Origin: FEN-1219 sp963817615
GTDB lineage: Bacteria > Pseudomonadota > Gammaproteobacteria > Steroidobacterales > Rariloculaceae
Direction of reading: 5' to 3'
Assembly (NCBI GenBank): GCA_963817615.1
Contig: CAWFPH010000003.1
Location: forward strand, 62,001 to 126,000
DNA: 64,000 bases
Below, piece by piece: positions 41,148 through 51,579 of this stretch. How positions within the stretch are numbered: position 1 is the stretch's first letter; every line of letters begins with the position of its first letter. The position numbers and the translations under genes are program-made. The notes under the pieces are model-generated. The model did not search any database. It was not told where the DNA came from and saw only the letters and a list, made by a program, of their open reading frames with translations.

Positions 41148-42071
41148 ATGGCAGCGGTTCCACGCGACTTAAAGCCCACGCCGGCGCCGCCGACGGCGAC
41201 GCCGCGGGTCGACGCGGGGGCGCCCGAGTCGGGACTGAAGCGTGCAGCGCAGCTCGGCTACGGCGCGGCGGCCCTCGCCGTCTGGATCGGTTGGCTCGCC
41301 AATCGACACTTCAAGCTCGTCGATCCGCTCAACGGTTTCGGCTATTGGCTCGGCATCGCCGGTGCGAGCCTCATGGGCATCCTGCTGCTCTATCCGATTC
41401 GCAAGCAGTTTCGCTTCATGCGGTTCTTCGGCGCCACGCGATACTGGTTTCGGATGCACATGATGTTCGGCGTGCTCGGCCCCGTGCTGATTCTCTACCA
41501 CGCGAACTTCCACTTGGGCTCGGTCAACAGCAACGTCGCGCTGTTCTGCACGCTGCTGGTTGCAGTGAGCGGGCTCGTCGGCCGGTACATTCACGCCAAG
41601 ATCCACAGCGATCTCGACGGACATCGGACCTCGCTGCGCGATCTTGCGGACAAGGCGCGCGTAACGGCGGAGCAGCGCGCCCACGTTGCGGCGCTCGCTC
41701 CCCAGCTGCTCGAGCGGCTCACGACGTTCGATGCGGCCGTGCTCGAGCCGCCGACCGGCCTGCTCGCGGCGGTGCTGCTTCCCGCGAAACTCGCCGTCGT
41801 GACGCGGCTCGAGGCGCTACGGCTGAAGCGCCTCGTACGCAACGAGCTGCAGCGGCGTTCGCTCGTCTCCGCCGTGATCGCGACGCAGCGCAGGCGCCTC
41901 GCGAAGGCCGTCGGTCGGTTCATCGATGATCACCTGCGCCGCGTGCGCCAAGTGGCCGAGTTCAACTCGTACGAGCGCATGTTCGCTCTCTGGCATCTGT
42001 TCCACCTGCCGTTCTTCTACATGCTGGTCATCACGGCAATCGTTCACGTGATCGCCGTGCACATGTACTAG
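41148..42071 (+). CDS. Cytochrome b-like inner-membrane protein
   Basis: 307 residues with about five transmembrane segments: GYGAAALAVWIGWLA, YWLGIAGASLMGILLLYP, MMFGVLGPVLILYHANFH, ALFCTLLVAVSGLVGRYIHAKIH and LPFFYMLVITAIVHVIAVHMY. Histidines cluster at the membrane ends of several helices (RMHMMF, LYHANFH, RYIHAKIH, ALWHLFHLPFF, VHVIAVH), as expected for b-type haem ligands in ferric-reductase-like or dihaem cytochromes. A cytoplasmic helical stretch separates helices four and five. It could take electrons from the quinone pool or the oxidoreductase and pass them to the periplasmic cytochromes downstream. The frame is intact. Confidence 0.6.
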   Translation: MAAVPRDLKPTPAPPTATPRVDAGAPESGLKRAAQLGYGAAALAVWIGWLANRHFKLVDPLNGFGYWLGIAGASLMGILLLYPIRKQFRFMRFFGATRYWFRMHMMFGVLGPVLILYHANFHLGSVNSNVALFCTLLVAVSGLVGRYIHAKIHSDLDGHRTSLRDLADKARVTAEQRAHVAALAPQLLERLTTFDAAVLEPPTGLLAAVLLPAKLAVVTRLEALRLKRLVRNELQRRSLVSAVIATQRRRLAKAVGRFIDDHLRRVRQVAEFNSYERMFALWHLFHLPFFYMLVITAIVHVIAVHMY

Positions 42072-42078
42072 TCCATGG

Positions 42079-43711
42079 ATGCCAAGGTGGGACGACAGTG
42101 GGCGAGATCGATCGAGCGGGCCGCCGCTGCCACGGCGGCGGGCGCTCGCACTCGCGTGCGCGCTGACGGCGTGCGCATTGATGCCGACGGCCGGTCACGC
42201 TCAAGTGCGCACGCTCGAGCGTCTCGTCATGCCGGGCCCTGTGATCAACGCGCATGCGCAGTACGAAACCCAATGCGCTTCGTGCCATGCCCGGTTTGCG
42301 CGCGAGTCGCAGCGCCAGCTCTGCCTCGACTGCCACAAGGAGATCGCGGAGGACTTGGCAAGCAAGAAGGGCTTCCACTCGAAGTCGCCGGACGTCGCCG
42401 TCAAAGAGTGCGTGTCCTGCCACACCGATCACAAGGGGCGCGACGCCGATGTCGTGAAGCTCGACCGTAAGAAGTTCGACCACAAGCTCACGGATTTCGC
42501 GCTCCTCGGCAAGCATGCGACGGTCGAGTGCGAGGGTTGCCACGCGGCGGGCAAGACGTTCCACGAGGCGCAGACCGAGTGCGACGCTTGCCATCGGAAA
42601 GACGACCGGCATCACGGCAATCTAGGAGCCGCCTGCGCGGACTGCCACTCGGCGACCTCTTGGAAGGACGTCCGCTTCGATCACGATGCGGCTACCCAGT
42701 ATCCCTTGACGGGTGCGCATGCGACGGCATCGTGCACGAGCTGTCATGCGGACGAGCACTACAAGAACACCGCCGATACGTGCAACGGCTGCCACCGCGA
42801 GGACGACAAGCACCACGGCACGAACGGTACCGAATGCCAGGACTGCCACACGACCAACAAGTGGTCCGAAGTTCTGTTCGATCACTTCGTGCGGGCCAAG
42901 TTCGCGCTGCGCGGCGGCCACGCGAACCTCAAGTGCGAGAGCTGCCACACCGGCAACAAGCTCGAGCAGAAACTGCCGACGGAGTGCTACGGCTGCCATC
43001 GGAAGGATGACAAGCACGACAGAACCAACGGCAGGCAATGCGCCGACTGTCACCGCGTGACCGTTTGGAAGGACGTGACCTTCGACCACGAGCGGGACGG
43101 GCACTTCCGTCTGAACGGCGCGCACGGCACGCTCGATTGCCAGACCTGCCACGTGCAGCCCGCCGCGACCGTGAAGTTGCCGACCGACTGCGACGGTTGC
43201 CACGCGCAGGACGATCCTCGCCAGAGCCAGCTCGGCAAGGAATGCGCTTCCTGCCACGGCGAGACCGCCTGGAAACAGGACGTGCGTTTCGACCACGATC
43301 TCACGAAGTTCCCGTTGGTCGGGAAGCATGCGACGGTCGAGTGCGACAGCTGCCATGCGACGAAGGCGTTTCACGACGCGAAGAGTGCTTGCAGCGACTG
43401 CCACGCGGACGACGACAGCCACAAGCGGACCCTCGGGACGGACTGCGCGAGCTGCCACGACCCGAGCGATTGGCAGCATTGGGTCTTCGATCACGACATG
43501 CGCACGTCGTTCAAGCTGGACGGAAGTGCACGCTGACCTCGGCTGCGACGCGTGCCATCGGCAGCCCGCGCGCGGCGACCGCATGGTGAAGCTCGCAATG
43601 AGCTGCGGCAGCTGTCATCGGAACGACGATGTGCACCATGGTGAGTTCGGACAGCAGTGCGAACGCTGCCATACGACGGCGTCGTTCCGCGCGCTGCGGG
43701 GCCCGCAGTGA
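42079..43711 (+). CDS. Periplasmic 21-haem c-type cytochrome (frameshift near 3' end)
   Basis: About 543 residues with signal peptide (ALACALTACALMPTAGHAQ). I count 21 CxxCH motifs: 18 before a frame change near 43520 and three after it (CDACH, CGSCH, CERCH). The protein is built from repeats of roughly 50 residues with the pattern W-K-x-V-x-FDHxxxxxFxLxGxHAxxxCxxCHxxxxxxKLPTxCxxCHxxDDxHHGxxGxxCxxCH. This spacing and the FDH motif match repeated multihaem domains that stack haems into a wire. It follows the cytochrome b-like gene by seven bases and overlaps the next cytochrome gene (GTGA). ATG 42075 is a second possible start in another frame. Confidence 0.8.
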
Positions 43712-44446
43712 AGATCGTCGCGGGCATGCTTTTGGCTCTGGGTGTCGCCGTCGTGCCGCTCGAAACCGCTGCGCAGGCGCGCTTCAACTCGGACTTCGAT
43801 CATTTCACGACCGGCTTCAGACTCGACGGCGCGCACTTGCGCGTGGAATGCGAGAGCTGCCACGTCGGCGGAGTGTTCAAAGGCACGCCGACGCAGTGCA
43901 GCGGCTGTCATGCGGTCGGCGGTCGCGTGCAGGCGAGCGCGAAGCCGGTCAATCATCCGCTCACGACGAACTTCTGCGACGACTGCCATCGGACGACTGC
44001 ATGGCTGCCGCTTGCGCGGATGAATCACGACTCGATCCTCGGCAACTGCGCGAGCTGCCATAACAACGTCTTCACGCGCCGGCAAGCCGCCCGATCATCC
44101 GCCGACCAACGCCCAGTGCGACATGTGCCACCGCACGACCGCCTGGCTCCCCGCGCAGTTCGACCACACGGGGGTGGTTAGCAATTGCTTCGCTTGCCAC
44201 GACGGCGTCGGCGCGACGGGGAAGACGACCTCCCACGTTCCGACGACCAACTATTGCGAGGACTGCCACAGCACCCGTGTGTTTTCTCCGGTTACACGCG
44301 TCGACCACCAGCAGGTGATCGGCGCCTGCGCGACCTGCCACAACGGTGTAGCGGCGACCGGCAAGAACGCCGGCCACATCCCGAGCAGCAACAGCTGCAA
44401 CGATTGCCATACGACGATCGCCTGGACGCCGGCGAGGGCCGATTGA
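43708..44446 (+). CDS. Periplasmic nonahaem c-type cytochrome (frameshifted)
   Basis: About 245 residues. GTG 43708 overlaps the previous stop and opens a signal peptide (VAGMLLALGVAVVPLETAAQA). Nine haem motifs: CESCH, CSGCH, CDDCH, CASCH, then after a break near 44085 CDMCH, CFACH, CEDCH, CATCH and CNDCH. The later units (CFACHDGVGATGKTTSHVPTTNYC) resemble the repeats of the giant minus-strand cytochrome, whereas the first ones resemble the 21-haem protein. It seems a hybrid of the two repeat types and may hand electrons between them. Confidence 0.75.
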
Positions 44447-47078
44447 CCGGGAACTACAGCACCCTGTCGCCTGCGGCCGCGCATCGCAGCCGGGGCAGCC
44501 CTTCGGCGGCGGCGAAGGGCTGGCTCGCCGGCTCGCGGCTTGTGCGGCAGCCTCGGGCGCGCTCGCGGCCGGGCAGTTCATCGAGGACATCCAGGTTTCG
44601 CGGCGCGGCGAAGAATCCACGGTCACGATCGAACTCGCATGTCCGATGCGCTTTCAGTCGGACGTGCCGACGGAGCAGGGCGTGCTGCTCGAGATCCGGG
44701 TCGCGCCGCTCGACTCATGCCGCGAGCTCGGCCTCGGCGACAGCATCTCGAGCGAGGCCTATCGGCCCGTCGGCGGTCGGCTCGCGCATCTAATGGAGGT
44801 CGAGTACGAATCGCTCGGGCTCGGCGACAACCTGCTGATGCTCCGGTTCGATCAGCCGGTCTCCTATCGCGTCGCACAGCGCGGCGACTTGCGCACGCTG
44901 CAGCTGATCGTGCAGCTCGCGGGCACGCACGACTTGACGTCGACGGAGCCGCCGGCGCCCCCGCCGAGCATCACCGCGCCGAAGCGCCCGCGCAGCCGCG
45001 CCGGCGAGCCGTGCCGGTACCGGAGCCGGTGGCCGGGCGGCAGCCGCTCTCGGTGCGCGTGCGCGAGCCGCGCGGGACGGCGGACTACGTCGTGAACCTC
45101 GAGTCGACGCGCACGGCCGTCGACCCGAAGGTCGTCGAAGCCTTGGCCGTGCCGCAAGGCACCAAACCATACGTGTCGACCACCGAAGTCGATGGAGAGG
45201 TGTGGTATCGGTTGCGGGTCGGCTTCTTCTCCTCCGAGGAGGCCGCCCGGGCGGCGCTCGTGCCGCTCGTCGATCGATTCCCTCGCGCGTGGATCGGCCG
45301 CGCCGAGGCCGAAGAGGTGGACGTCGCATCGGACGCACGGTTTTCGGCGGGCGACACCGTCGACGAGACCGCGGCCGCGGCGCGGGCGCGAAGACGCCGG
45401 CTGCGTCTACCGCGGAAGCGCCGGTAGTCGCGACGGCCGAAGCGGCGAGCGGCTCGTTGAGTCCGGAGCGCTTGGTGGAGCTCGGGACGCAGGGCCGCCA
45501 GGCGATGCTCAATCACGACTACGAGGAGGCGATTCGAATCTACACTCGCCTTGTTCAGGAGCCGGGCGAGCAGCGTGCCGAGGCCCGCGAGCTCTTGGGA
45601 CTCGCGCGCGAGCGCAACGGTCAGGCGGCCTATGCGCGTGCCGAGTACCAGGCGTATCTCGTCGAGTTTCCGGACGGCGAGGGCGCGCGCCGCGTGCAGC
45701 AGCGCCTGAACGCGCTGGTCGCGGCGGCCGCTGCGCCGCGCACGTGTTGCGTGAGTGAGCCGACGGCGCGCGGGCCGTGGCAAGTCGCGAGCGGCGTGTC
45801 GCAGTACTACCAGAAGGACATCGACCAGTTCGATCAGGATCAACCGAAGCTCGTGTCGCTCGAGGCGCTGCTCACGGACATCGATTTCAGCGTGCGCCGC
45901 ACCGGCGAGCGCGTGAATCTGCAAACGCGCGTGAGCGCGAGCAACTACTACGATCTGACGGATCGACCGGCGAGCGGCTATTTCACGCCGAATCGCGTGA
46001 CGTATGCGTACTTCGACGTCGACGACGCGCGCAACAAATGGGCGCTGCGCGTCGGCCGGCAGACGCTGCACGACTGGGGCGTGCTCGGCCGTTTCGACGG
46101 CGCGCACTTCTGGTACGAGTGGGCGCCGAATCGCCGCGTGCATTTCACAACGGGCTATCCCGTCGAGTCGACGCGCTACGGCGTGCAGACGGATCGTCGA
46201 TTCTACGGAGCCGCGGTCGACTTCGACCATCTGATCGGCTCGTGGGACTTCAGCACATTCATCAACACCCAGACGATCGAGGGCATCGCGGACCGACAGG
46301 CTTTCGGCGCCGAGGTGCGTTATCTCGACCAGCGCCGCAGCTTCATGAGCATGCTCGACTACGACACGCTCTACGGCACGCTCAATACCGCGCTCATGCT
46401 CGGCACTTGGCGGTTCCAGAACCGGCTCACGCTCACGGCGCTCGTCGACCATCGCATGAGCCCCGTGCTCACGACACGTAACGCGCTGATCGGCCAGCCT
46501 GTCACGACGATCGACGACATGCTGCGGGTCTTGACGGAGGACGAGGTCCAGCAGATCGCTCGCGATCGCACGCCCCAGAGCAACACGGCGACGCTCGGCT
46601 TCTCGAAGCCGCTGTTCCAACGCTTTCAGTTGAACGGCGACGTCACGATCGACCGAGATCGGCGCGACGCCCGAGTCGTTCGGTGTGCCGGCCATTCCAG
46701 GCACGGGCCGGCAGATCTATTACTCGACGAGCTTCATCGGCTCGGGCTTGTTCGGCGAGAACGACGTGAGCGTCTTCAACGTTCGCTACGGCGTTGCGCC
46801 CGATTTCACGACGCGGCAGCTCACGTGGGACGGGCGGTTCGCGGTGAGCCGGCGGATTCGTCTTAACCCGCGGGTGCGGCTTGCGCTATGGGAGAATACA
46901 CGAGGGACGAACGAACCGGACGATCGGGCCCGCGTTCCGGCTCCTCGTGAACATGCCTCATCACTATCGGATCGAAGCGGAGCTGGGCAGCGACGAGTAT
47001 TTGCGCACGGACCCGACCACCATCGACCGGCAGGCGAGCGGCAACTATGTCAGCATCGGCTATCGCGCGGACTTCTAG
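44443..47078 (+). CDS. SPOR-TPR outer-membrane beta-barrel protein, possible porin of the cytochrome conduit (frameshifted)
   Basis: About 875 residues. The signal region reads LARRLAACAAASGALA near 44520. An N-terminal beta domain follows (FIEDIQVSRRGEESTVTIEL), then a SPOR domain (VWYRLRVGFFSSEEAARAAL), a TPR pair (NHDYEEAIRIYTRLVQEPGE, RAEYQAYLVEFPDGEGA), and a long strand-rich barrel (RVTYAYFDVDDARNKWALRVGRQTLHDWG, FSTFINTQTIEG). It ends NYVSIGYRADF, a BAM-type terminal aromatic. SPOR domains bind denuded peptidoglycan. Breaks lie near 45000, 45390, 46655 and 46900. Its place after two periplasmic multihaem cytochromes suggests an outer-membrane sleeve for them. The start is uncertain. 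Confidence 0.65.
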
Positions 47079-47662
47079 TCGCTTTCGACTCGCGGCGGCC
47101 GCGATCGCGCTGCTCACGACCGCGGTTGCGGCGGGCTGCCATGCCGGCGCCGGCATCGAGCGGCTCGACGAGAGGACCGGCCTCACGGTCGTGACCGATC
47201 GCGCGCCGATCGTGTTCGCGCGGACCGAGGCGCGTTACTCGCGCAGCCAGCGCGATTACTTGTATCTCGGTCCGGTGGAGACGAACCGCCAAGGGCTGCG
47301 TGAGTACTACCTGTGGGTCGGTGTCGGCACCACGATCGATCGCGGCTATTTGGCGCCGCCCGCGGCCGCGCCGCGAACGCTTATACTTCGAAGTTCGCGG
47401 CGAGATCATGGAGCTCAAGCTCGTACCGTGGCAGGAGCGCGAGCCGACGCTGGCGCGCGCGTCGTTGTACAAGACGCCGGTGCAGCTGCGCACGCGACTC
47501 GCTGCGCGTGTCACGCTCAATCAGCTCGATCTCCTCGCGCACGAGCCGCTCGAGTCGGTTCGGGTGGCTTTTTCCGAAGGCTCTGCCGGGGAATCCGAGC
47601 GATATACTCGTTGGGATGCGGGGCCCACGTGGCCGGAATTTTTCGCCGCTGCGGGCCGATAG
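47047..47662 (+). CDS. Small lipoprotein of unknown function (frameshifted)
   Basis: About 204 residues. ATG 47047 lies inside the end of the barrel gene. The signal peptide (LAAAAIALLTTAVAAGCHAG) has a lipobox-like AAGC. The mature part includes LTVVTDRAPIVFARTEARYSR and REYYLWVGVGTTIDRGY; after a break near 47370 it continues with VRGEIMELKLVPWQEREP and ends FFAAAGR. It is probably anchored in the outer membrane beside the barrel. I do not recognise the family. Confidence 0.55.
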
Positions 47663-47701
47663 GCACCTCGGCCGTAGCCGTCGCGGTCGATCGCGCGGTA
47701 C

Positions 47702-48518
47702 TTGGATACTGAGTTGGAGAGCAAACTCAAGCAGGCAGCTTTTTCGGCGTTCATGCTGCTGATGCAGCCGATCGCGCGCATGCTGTTGCGTTGCGGTGTC
47801 ACTTGGAAGGAGCTGGCCGAGCTCACCAAGCTCGTCTATGTCCAGGTCGCGACGGAGGACTACGGTAAGCACGGCCGACCGGCGAACGCCTCGCGAGTGG
47901 CGATTCTTACAGGCCTGAGCCGCAGGGAAGTCAAACGTGCCCGCGACCTGCTGGCCGACCGCAGCGACGACAAGCTCGGCGCGCTCGAGAAGATCAACCA
48001 CGCCTCGAGGGTATTGTCCGGCTGGTTTCACGACCCGGACTTCCTCGACGCGCGCGGCCGTCCGCGCGTGCTCGTTGTGGACGGCCAGCGCGGCTTTGAC
48101 GAGCTTTCGAAGCGGTACGCGCCCGATATCCCGGCCACCGCGATGCTCAAGGAGCTCAAGGCGACGCGGCGCCGTGACGGCGACCCCGGCCGGACGGCTC
48201 CGAGCAGCGATGCGCTATTACCAGCCGGCGGCTGCCGAGCACGACGCGGTGCTGCGCGCCGGCAGCGTGTTGAAAGATTTGGGCGCGACGGTCGCGCACA
48301 ATTTGTCCGCCGCAGACCGTCAGACCCGATTCGAAGGCAGGGCGACCAACGCGCTCGTAGAACGCGGAATGCGGCGAGCGTTTCGCGAGTTCGTCGAGCG
48401 GCGGGCCATGGCGTTTCTCGAGGACGTCGACCGCTGGTTGACGGACCACGAGGCAAAACCGGCAGGCGAGAAGACCGATCGTCTCGGCGTGGGTGTGTAC
48501 CTCGTCCAGGACGATTGA
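47702..48518 (+). CDS. DUF6502 family protein (frameshifted)
   Basis: About 272 residues. The N terminus (AFSAFMLLMQPIARMLLRCGVTWKELAELTKLVYVQVA) and the winged-helix-like segment (NASRVAILTGLSRREVKRARDLLAD) are typical of DUF6502, a family often found near secreted DUF5666 proteins. A frame change near 48200 joins it to AAAEHDAVLRAGSVLKDLGATVAHNL and the C-terminal helix. The helix-turn-helix-like part suggests DNA binding, so it may regulate the adjacent genes; this is inference. TTG 47702 or TTG 47713 may be the start. Confidence 0.65.
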
Positions 48519-48529
48519 GGAAACGGCAG

Positions 48530-49535
48530 ATGAAACATTCGTCGATTCGCGGCGCTCTGGGATTGCTCGTCGCCGCGCTGCTCGCCGCCTGCACCGGCGG
48601 CAGCAGCGCGACGGCGGGCATCGATCGCGGCGGCGTGCGAACCCCGGTCGCGGTTCAGGGGCCGATCACCGGCTTCGGCAGCATCGTCGTGCACGGCGTG
48701 CATTACGACATCGCGCAAGCGGACATCACCGTGAACGACGAGCATGCGTCGGACAGCGATCTCGCGATCGGGCAGGTGGTGACGATCATCGGCGAGCGGG
48801 GCGACAGCGCGGGCACCGGCGTTGCGAGCACTGTGGAGTTTCAGGCGAACGTGCGCGGCCCGATCTCGGCGCTCGCGCCGGCAACGACCGAGCTCACCGT
48901 TCTCGGCCAGCGCATCGAGGCCAATGCCGACACGGCGTTCGATCTCGGCGCAGCCGCGCCGACGTTCGCTTCGCTTGCGGTCGGTGAGGTCGTCGAGGTC
49001 AGCGGCCTGGTCGGCTCGGGCGGCGCCATCGTGGCCACGCGCATCGCAGTGGCGCCGGCGGGCAGCAGCGTTCCGCGTGTCCGGCATGGTCTCGCAAGAG
49101 GACGCGGCGGCGAAGCGCTTCAACGTCAACGATCTGGTCGTCGACTACTCGACCGCGGCATCGCTCGAGGACTTCCCGACCGGCCAGCCGAGTGACGGCG
49201 ACGCAGTGGTCGTGATCGGCTCGACGCTCGGCGCGAGCGGCGCGCTCGCGGCGTCGGTCGTGCGGCGCAGGGCCGGTCGGCTCGAGTCGGAGTCGGGCGG
49301 GGAGGGCGAGATCGAAGGTTTGATCACTCGGTTCGGCTCGTCGGCAGATTTCGACGTGTCGGGCACGCCGGTCACGGTGAGCTCCAGCACGGTCTACGAA
49401 GGGGGCACGGCCGGGGATCTTCGGCTCGACTTGAGGGTCGAAGTGGCTGGAACGGTCGATGCCACGGGCGCGATCGCGGCACGTACGATCGAGATCGACG
49501 GCAGCGGCTTCGACGACAATCGCATCGACGACTGA
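48530..49535 (+). CDS. DUF5666 lipoprotein (frameshifted)
   Basis: About 335 residues. ATG 48530 opens a lipoprotein signal (GALGLLVAALLAACTGG, lipobox LAAC). The mature protein repeats an OB-like beta unit: GPITGFGSIVVHGVHYDI, VEFQANVRGPISALAPATTELTVLGQRI, VSGMVSQEDAAAKRFNVNDLVVDY and GEIEGLITRFGSSADFDVSG, the DUF5666 repeat. A break near 49075 joins the halves. The family is extracytoplasmic and of unknown function. It follows DUF6502 by 11 bases, a pairing I have seen in other Proteobacteria. Confidence 0.7.
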
Positions 49536-49621
49536 TCGCCTCTCGAGCGGCGCCGGGCGACCGGTTCCACGGCCGCGGGTCGTCCAACATCGGGCCCGCA
49601 TCCACGGGTCGGGCTTGAGGA

Positions 49622-50113
49622 GTGCCAGTGCTTTCGCGACGACCGCTTCTGCGACGACTTTCGCTCGTGATTTTCGGCCTCGCCGCTTTCGGGAGCGTTG
49701 CGCACGCGGCGCCGCCCGCGGAGCTCGCGCCGATCAAGGGCAAGGTGATCTGGGTCGACTTCTGGGCGTCGTGGTGCGCGCCGTGCCGCCGCTCGTTCCC
49801 GTGGCTCAATAGCATGCAGCGCAGGTACGGCGCGCGCGGCTTGCAGGTCATCGGCGTGAACCTCGACAAGGATCGCAAGCTTGCCGAGGGTTTCCTCGCC
49901 GAGACGCCCGCGGCTTTCGGCTTGCGGTTCGACCCCGACGGCAAGCTCGCGAAGCAGTTCGACGTGAAGGCGATGCCGAGCTCTTAGCTGCTCGACGCCT
50001 CCGGCAACGTGATCGCGAAGCATTTCGGCTTCAGGCTCGCCGACACCGCCGATTACGAGCGCTCGATCGCGGCTGCGCTCGCGGGTCGAGCGGCTGCGCC
50101 GCGCGCGCAGTGA
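49622..50113 (+). CDS. TlpA-like thioredoxin with an in-frame TAG codon
   Basis: A GTG start at 49622 (GAGGAG site) leads to a signal peptide (LSLVIFGLAAFGSVAHA) and a thioredoxin fold with WASWCAPCRRSFPWLNS carrying the CxxC active site, then VIGVNLDKDRK. After DVKAMPSS a TAG at 49985-49987 ends the frame, but the same frame continues LLDASGNVIAKHFGF to a stop at 50113. Relatives read MPSSxxLDxxG here, so the TAG replaces one residue, most simply Tyr (TAC). It is a substitution, unlike the indels elsewhere. Family members reduce apocytochrome c cysteines before haem attachment, which suits this locus. Confidence 0.65.
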
Positions 50114-50141
50114 CGCCGTTCGCAACGGACCGAATGCCATC

Positions 50142-51057
50142 GTGACGCCGCCGCTCGCAAGCGCCGAGCCGTCGTCCGTCGTGCGCCTCGAGCGGCGTGA
50201 CTACGGCTGGCTCGGCTCGTTCGCGGCGATGGCGAGCCCGTGCGAGGTCCACGTCGCGGGCGCCGACGAGGCAGACTGCGCGGCGCGTCACGGAGCTCGC
50301 GGCCGCGGAGGCGCAGCGCGTCGAAGCGAAATGGAGCCGCTACCGAACCGGCAACGTCGTCCATCGGATCAACACGGCCCAGGGCCGGGCGGTGGTGGTC
50401 GACGAGGAGACCGCGCGGATGATCGACTACGCGGCGCGCCTGACCGAGTTGAGCGGCGGACGCTTCGACATCACGTCGGGCGTGCTGCGGGAAGTCTGGC
50501 GGTTCGACGGCAGGGACCGCGTGCCGACGCGCGCGGCGGTGGCCGCGGTGCTCGCGCGGGTCGGGTGGCCGCGCGCGCGGTGGCGCTCGCCCGAGCTCAC
50601 GCTCGAGGCCGGGATGGAGATCGACTTCGGCGGAATCGGCAAGGAATACGCGGTCGACCGCGCCGCGGCGTTGATCGCCCCCGTGTGGCAGCAGTGCCTG
50701 CTGAACTTCGGGGGCGACCTCATTGCGATCGGCTCGTCGCAGGGCGGCCGGCCCTGGCGCGTCGGCGTCGAGGCGCTCGCCGGCGACTCGGTCGCCGCGA
50801 CGGAGCTCGAGCTTGCGCGTGGAGCGCTCGCCACGAGCGGCGACGTGCGGCGCTTTCTGCTGCGCAACGGCAAGCGGTACGGACACATTCTCGATCCGAC
50901 CACGGGTTGGCCGGTCGAGGGCGCGCCTCGCTCCGTCACCGTCGCGGCCGCGACGTGCACGCTCGCGGGCATGCTTGCGACGCTCGCGCTGCTGCAGGGC
51001 CGCAACGCCGAGGCTTTTCTCGAGCGTCAGGGCGCGCGGTTCTGGGCGCAGCGCTGA
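50142..51057 (+). CDS. apbE: FAD:protein FMN transferase ApbE (frameshifted)
   Basis: About 305 residues from GTG 50142. Motifs: MASPCEVHVAG near the start, then after a break near 50275 WSRYRTGNVVHRIN, GGRFDITSGVLREVWRF, MEIDFGGIGKEYAVDRA, LLNFGGDLIAIG, ALATSGDVRRF and GHILDPTTGWPV. ApbE attaches FMN covalently to Thr or Ser of periplasmic redox proteins using FAD. No target with a clear flavinylation motif is visible in the window. Its position after the cytochrome genes and thioredoxin suggests a flavin-bearing partner elsewhere. Confidence 0.9.
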
Positions 51058-51111
51058 ACCGCTGCCAATAGCGCGGCGCGGAACCGCATCCGGCGGCGCC
51101 GATCTGCGCGG

Positions 51112-51579
51112 CTATTCCTTGGTGCCGTATGCCCAGTGCTCGGCGATCTTGCCGTTCGCGACTCGGAACATCTCGAACCAGGTGGTGGTGTAGGTCTGGC
51201 CCTCGTTCGCGAGGTCGGGCAGCTCGCGCCTGAAGCCGAGCACGACGAAGCCATCCTCGGCGACGATGCGCACGAGATCGTCGAGCACGGCCGGCGCCGC
51301 ACGGCGCGGCTCGCTGCCGACGAAGCGCAGCAGCCCCTCGCGGCCCGGATCCCGGGTCGGGTCATGCTCGACATAATCGTCGGCCACGAGCGGCTTCGCG
51401 CGATCGACGTCGTGCGCCTCGACGCCCAAGCGCCAGAAGTCGTAGACGAGCCGCTTGTCCGCTTTCTGCCGAGCGTCGCCGGTCGTTAGCATGGCCTCGG
51501 GGTGCGGGTCCGCCCGGACCGGCAGCTGCGCGGCCGCGGGTCCGCCGATCAGCGCGGCAGTCAGGATCAAGACTCGCAT
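51112..51579 (-). CDS. Secreted NTF2-like (SnoaL-type) protein
   Basis: 155 residues, intact. A short signal peptide (VLILTAALIGGPAAAQ) is followed by an NTF2-like cone fold: KADKRLVYDFWRLGVEAHD, VADDYVEHDP, GREGLLRFVG, FVVLGFRRELPD and TTWFEMFRVANGKIAEHWAYG. The family binds small hydrophobic molecules in the cone and includes isomerases and many proteins of unknown role. It is transcribed away from the DUF6152 gene and its 3' end faces apbE. Confidence 0.75.
   Translation of the reverse strand: MRVLILTAALIGGPAAAQLPVRADPHPEAMLTTGDARQKADKRLVYDFWRLGVEAHDVDRAKPLVADDYVEHDPTRDPGREGLLRFVGSEPRRAAPAVLDDLVRIVAEDGFVVLGFRRELPDLANEGQTYTTTWFEMFRVANGKIAEHWAYGTKE

Noticed and set aside
42079..43536. MtrA/OmcA-type cytochrome assignment
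   Set aside because: Haem count and repeat pattern differ from the decahaem families, and no MtrB-like partner is recognised, so no symbol is given.
35172..44446. CRISPR or tandem DNA repeat array
   Set aside because: The periodicity in these cytochrome genes is at the protein level (haem repeats); DNA repeats are degenerate and there are no identical direct repeats with spacers.
45085..46704. 539-codon minus-strand frame
   Set aside because: Antisense to the SPOR-TPR barrel protein, which has clear domain motifs.
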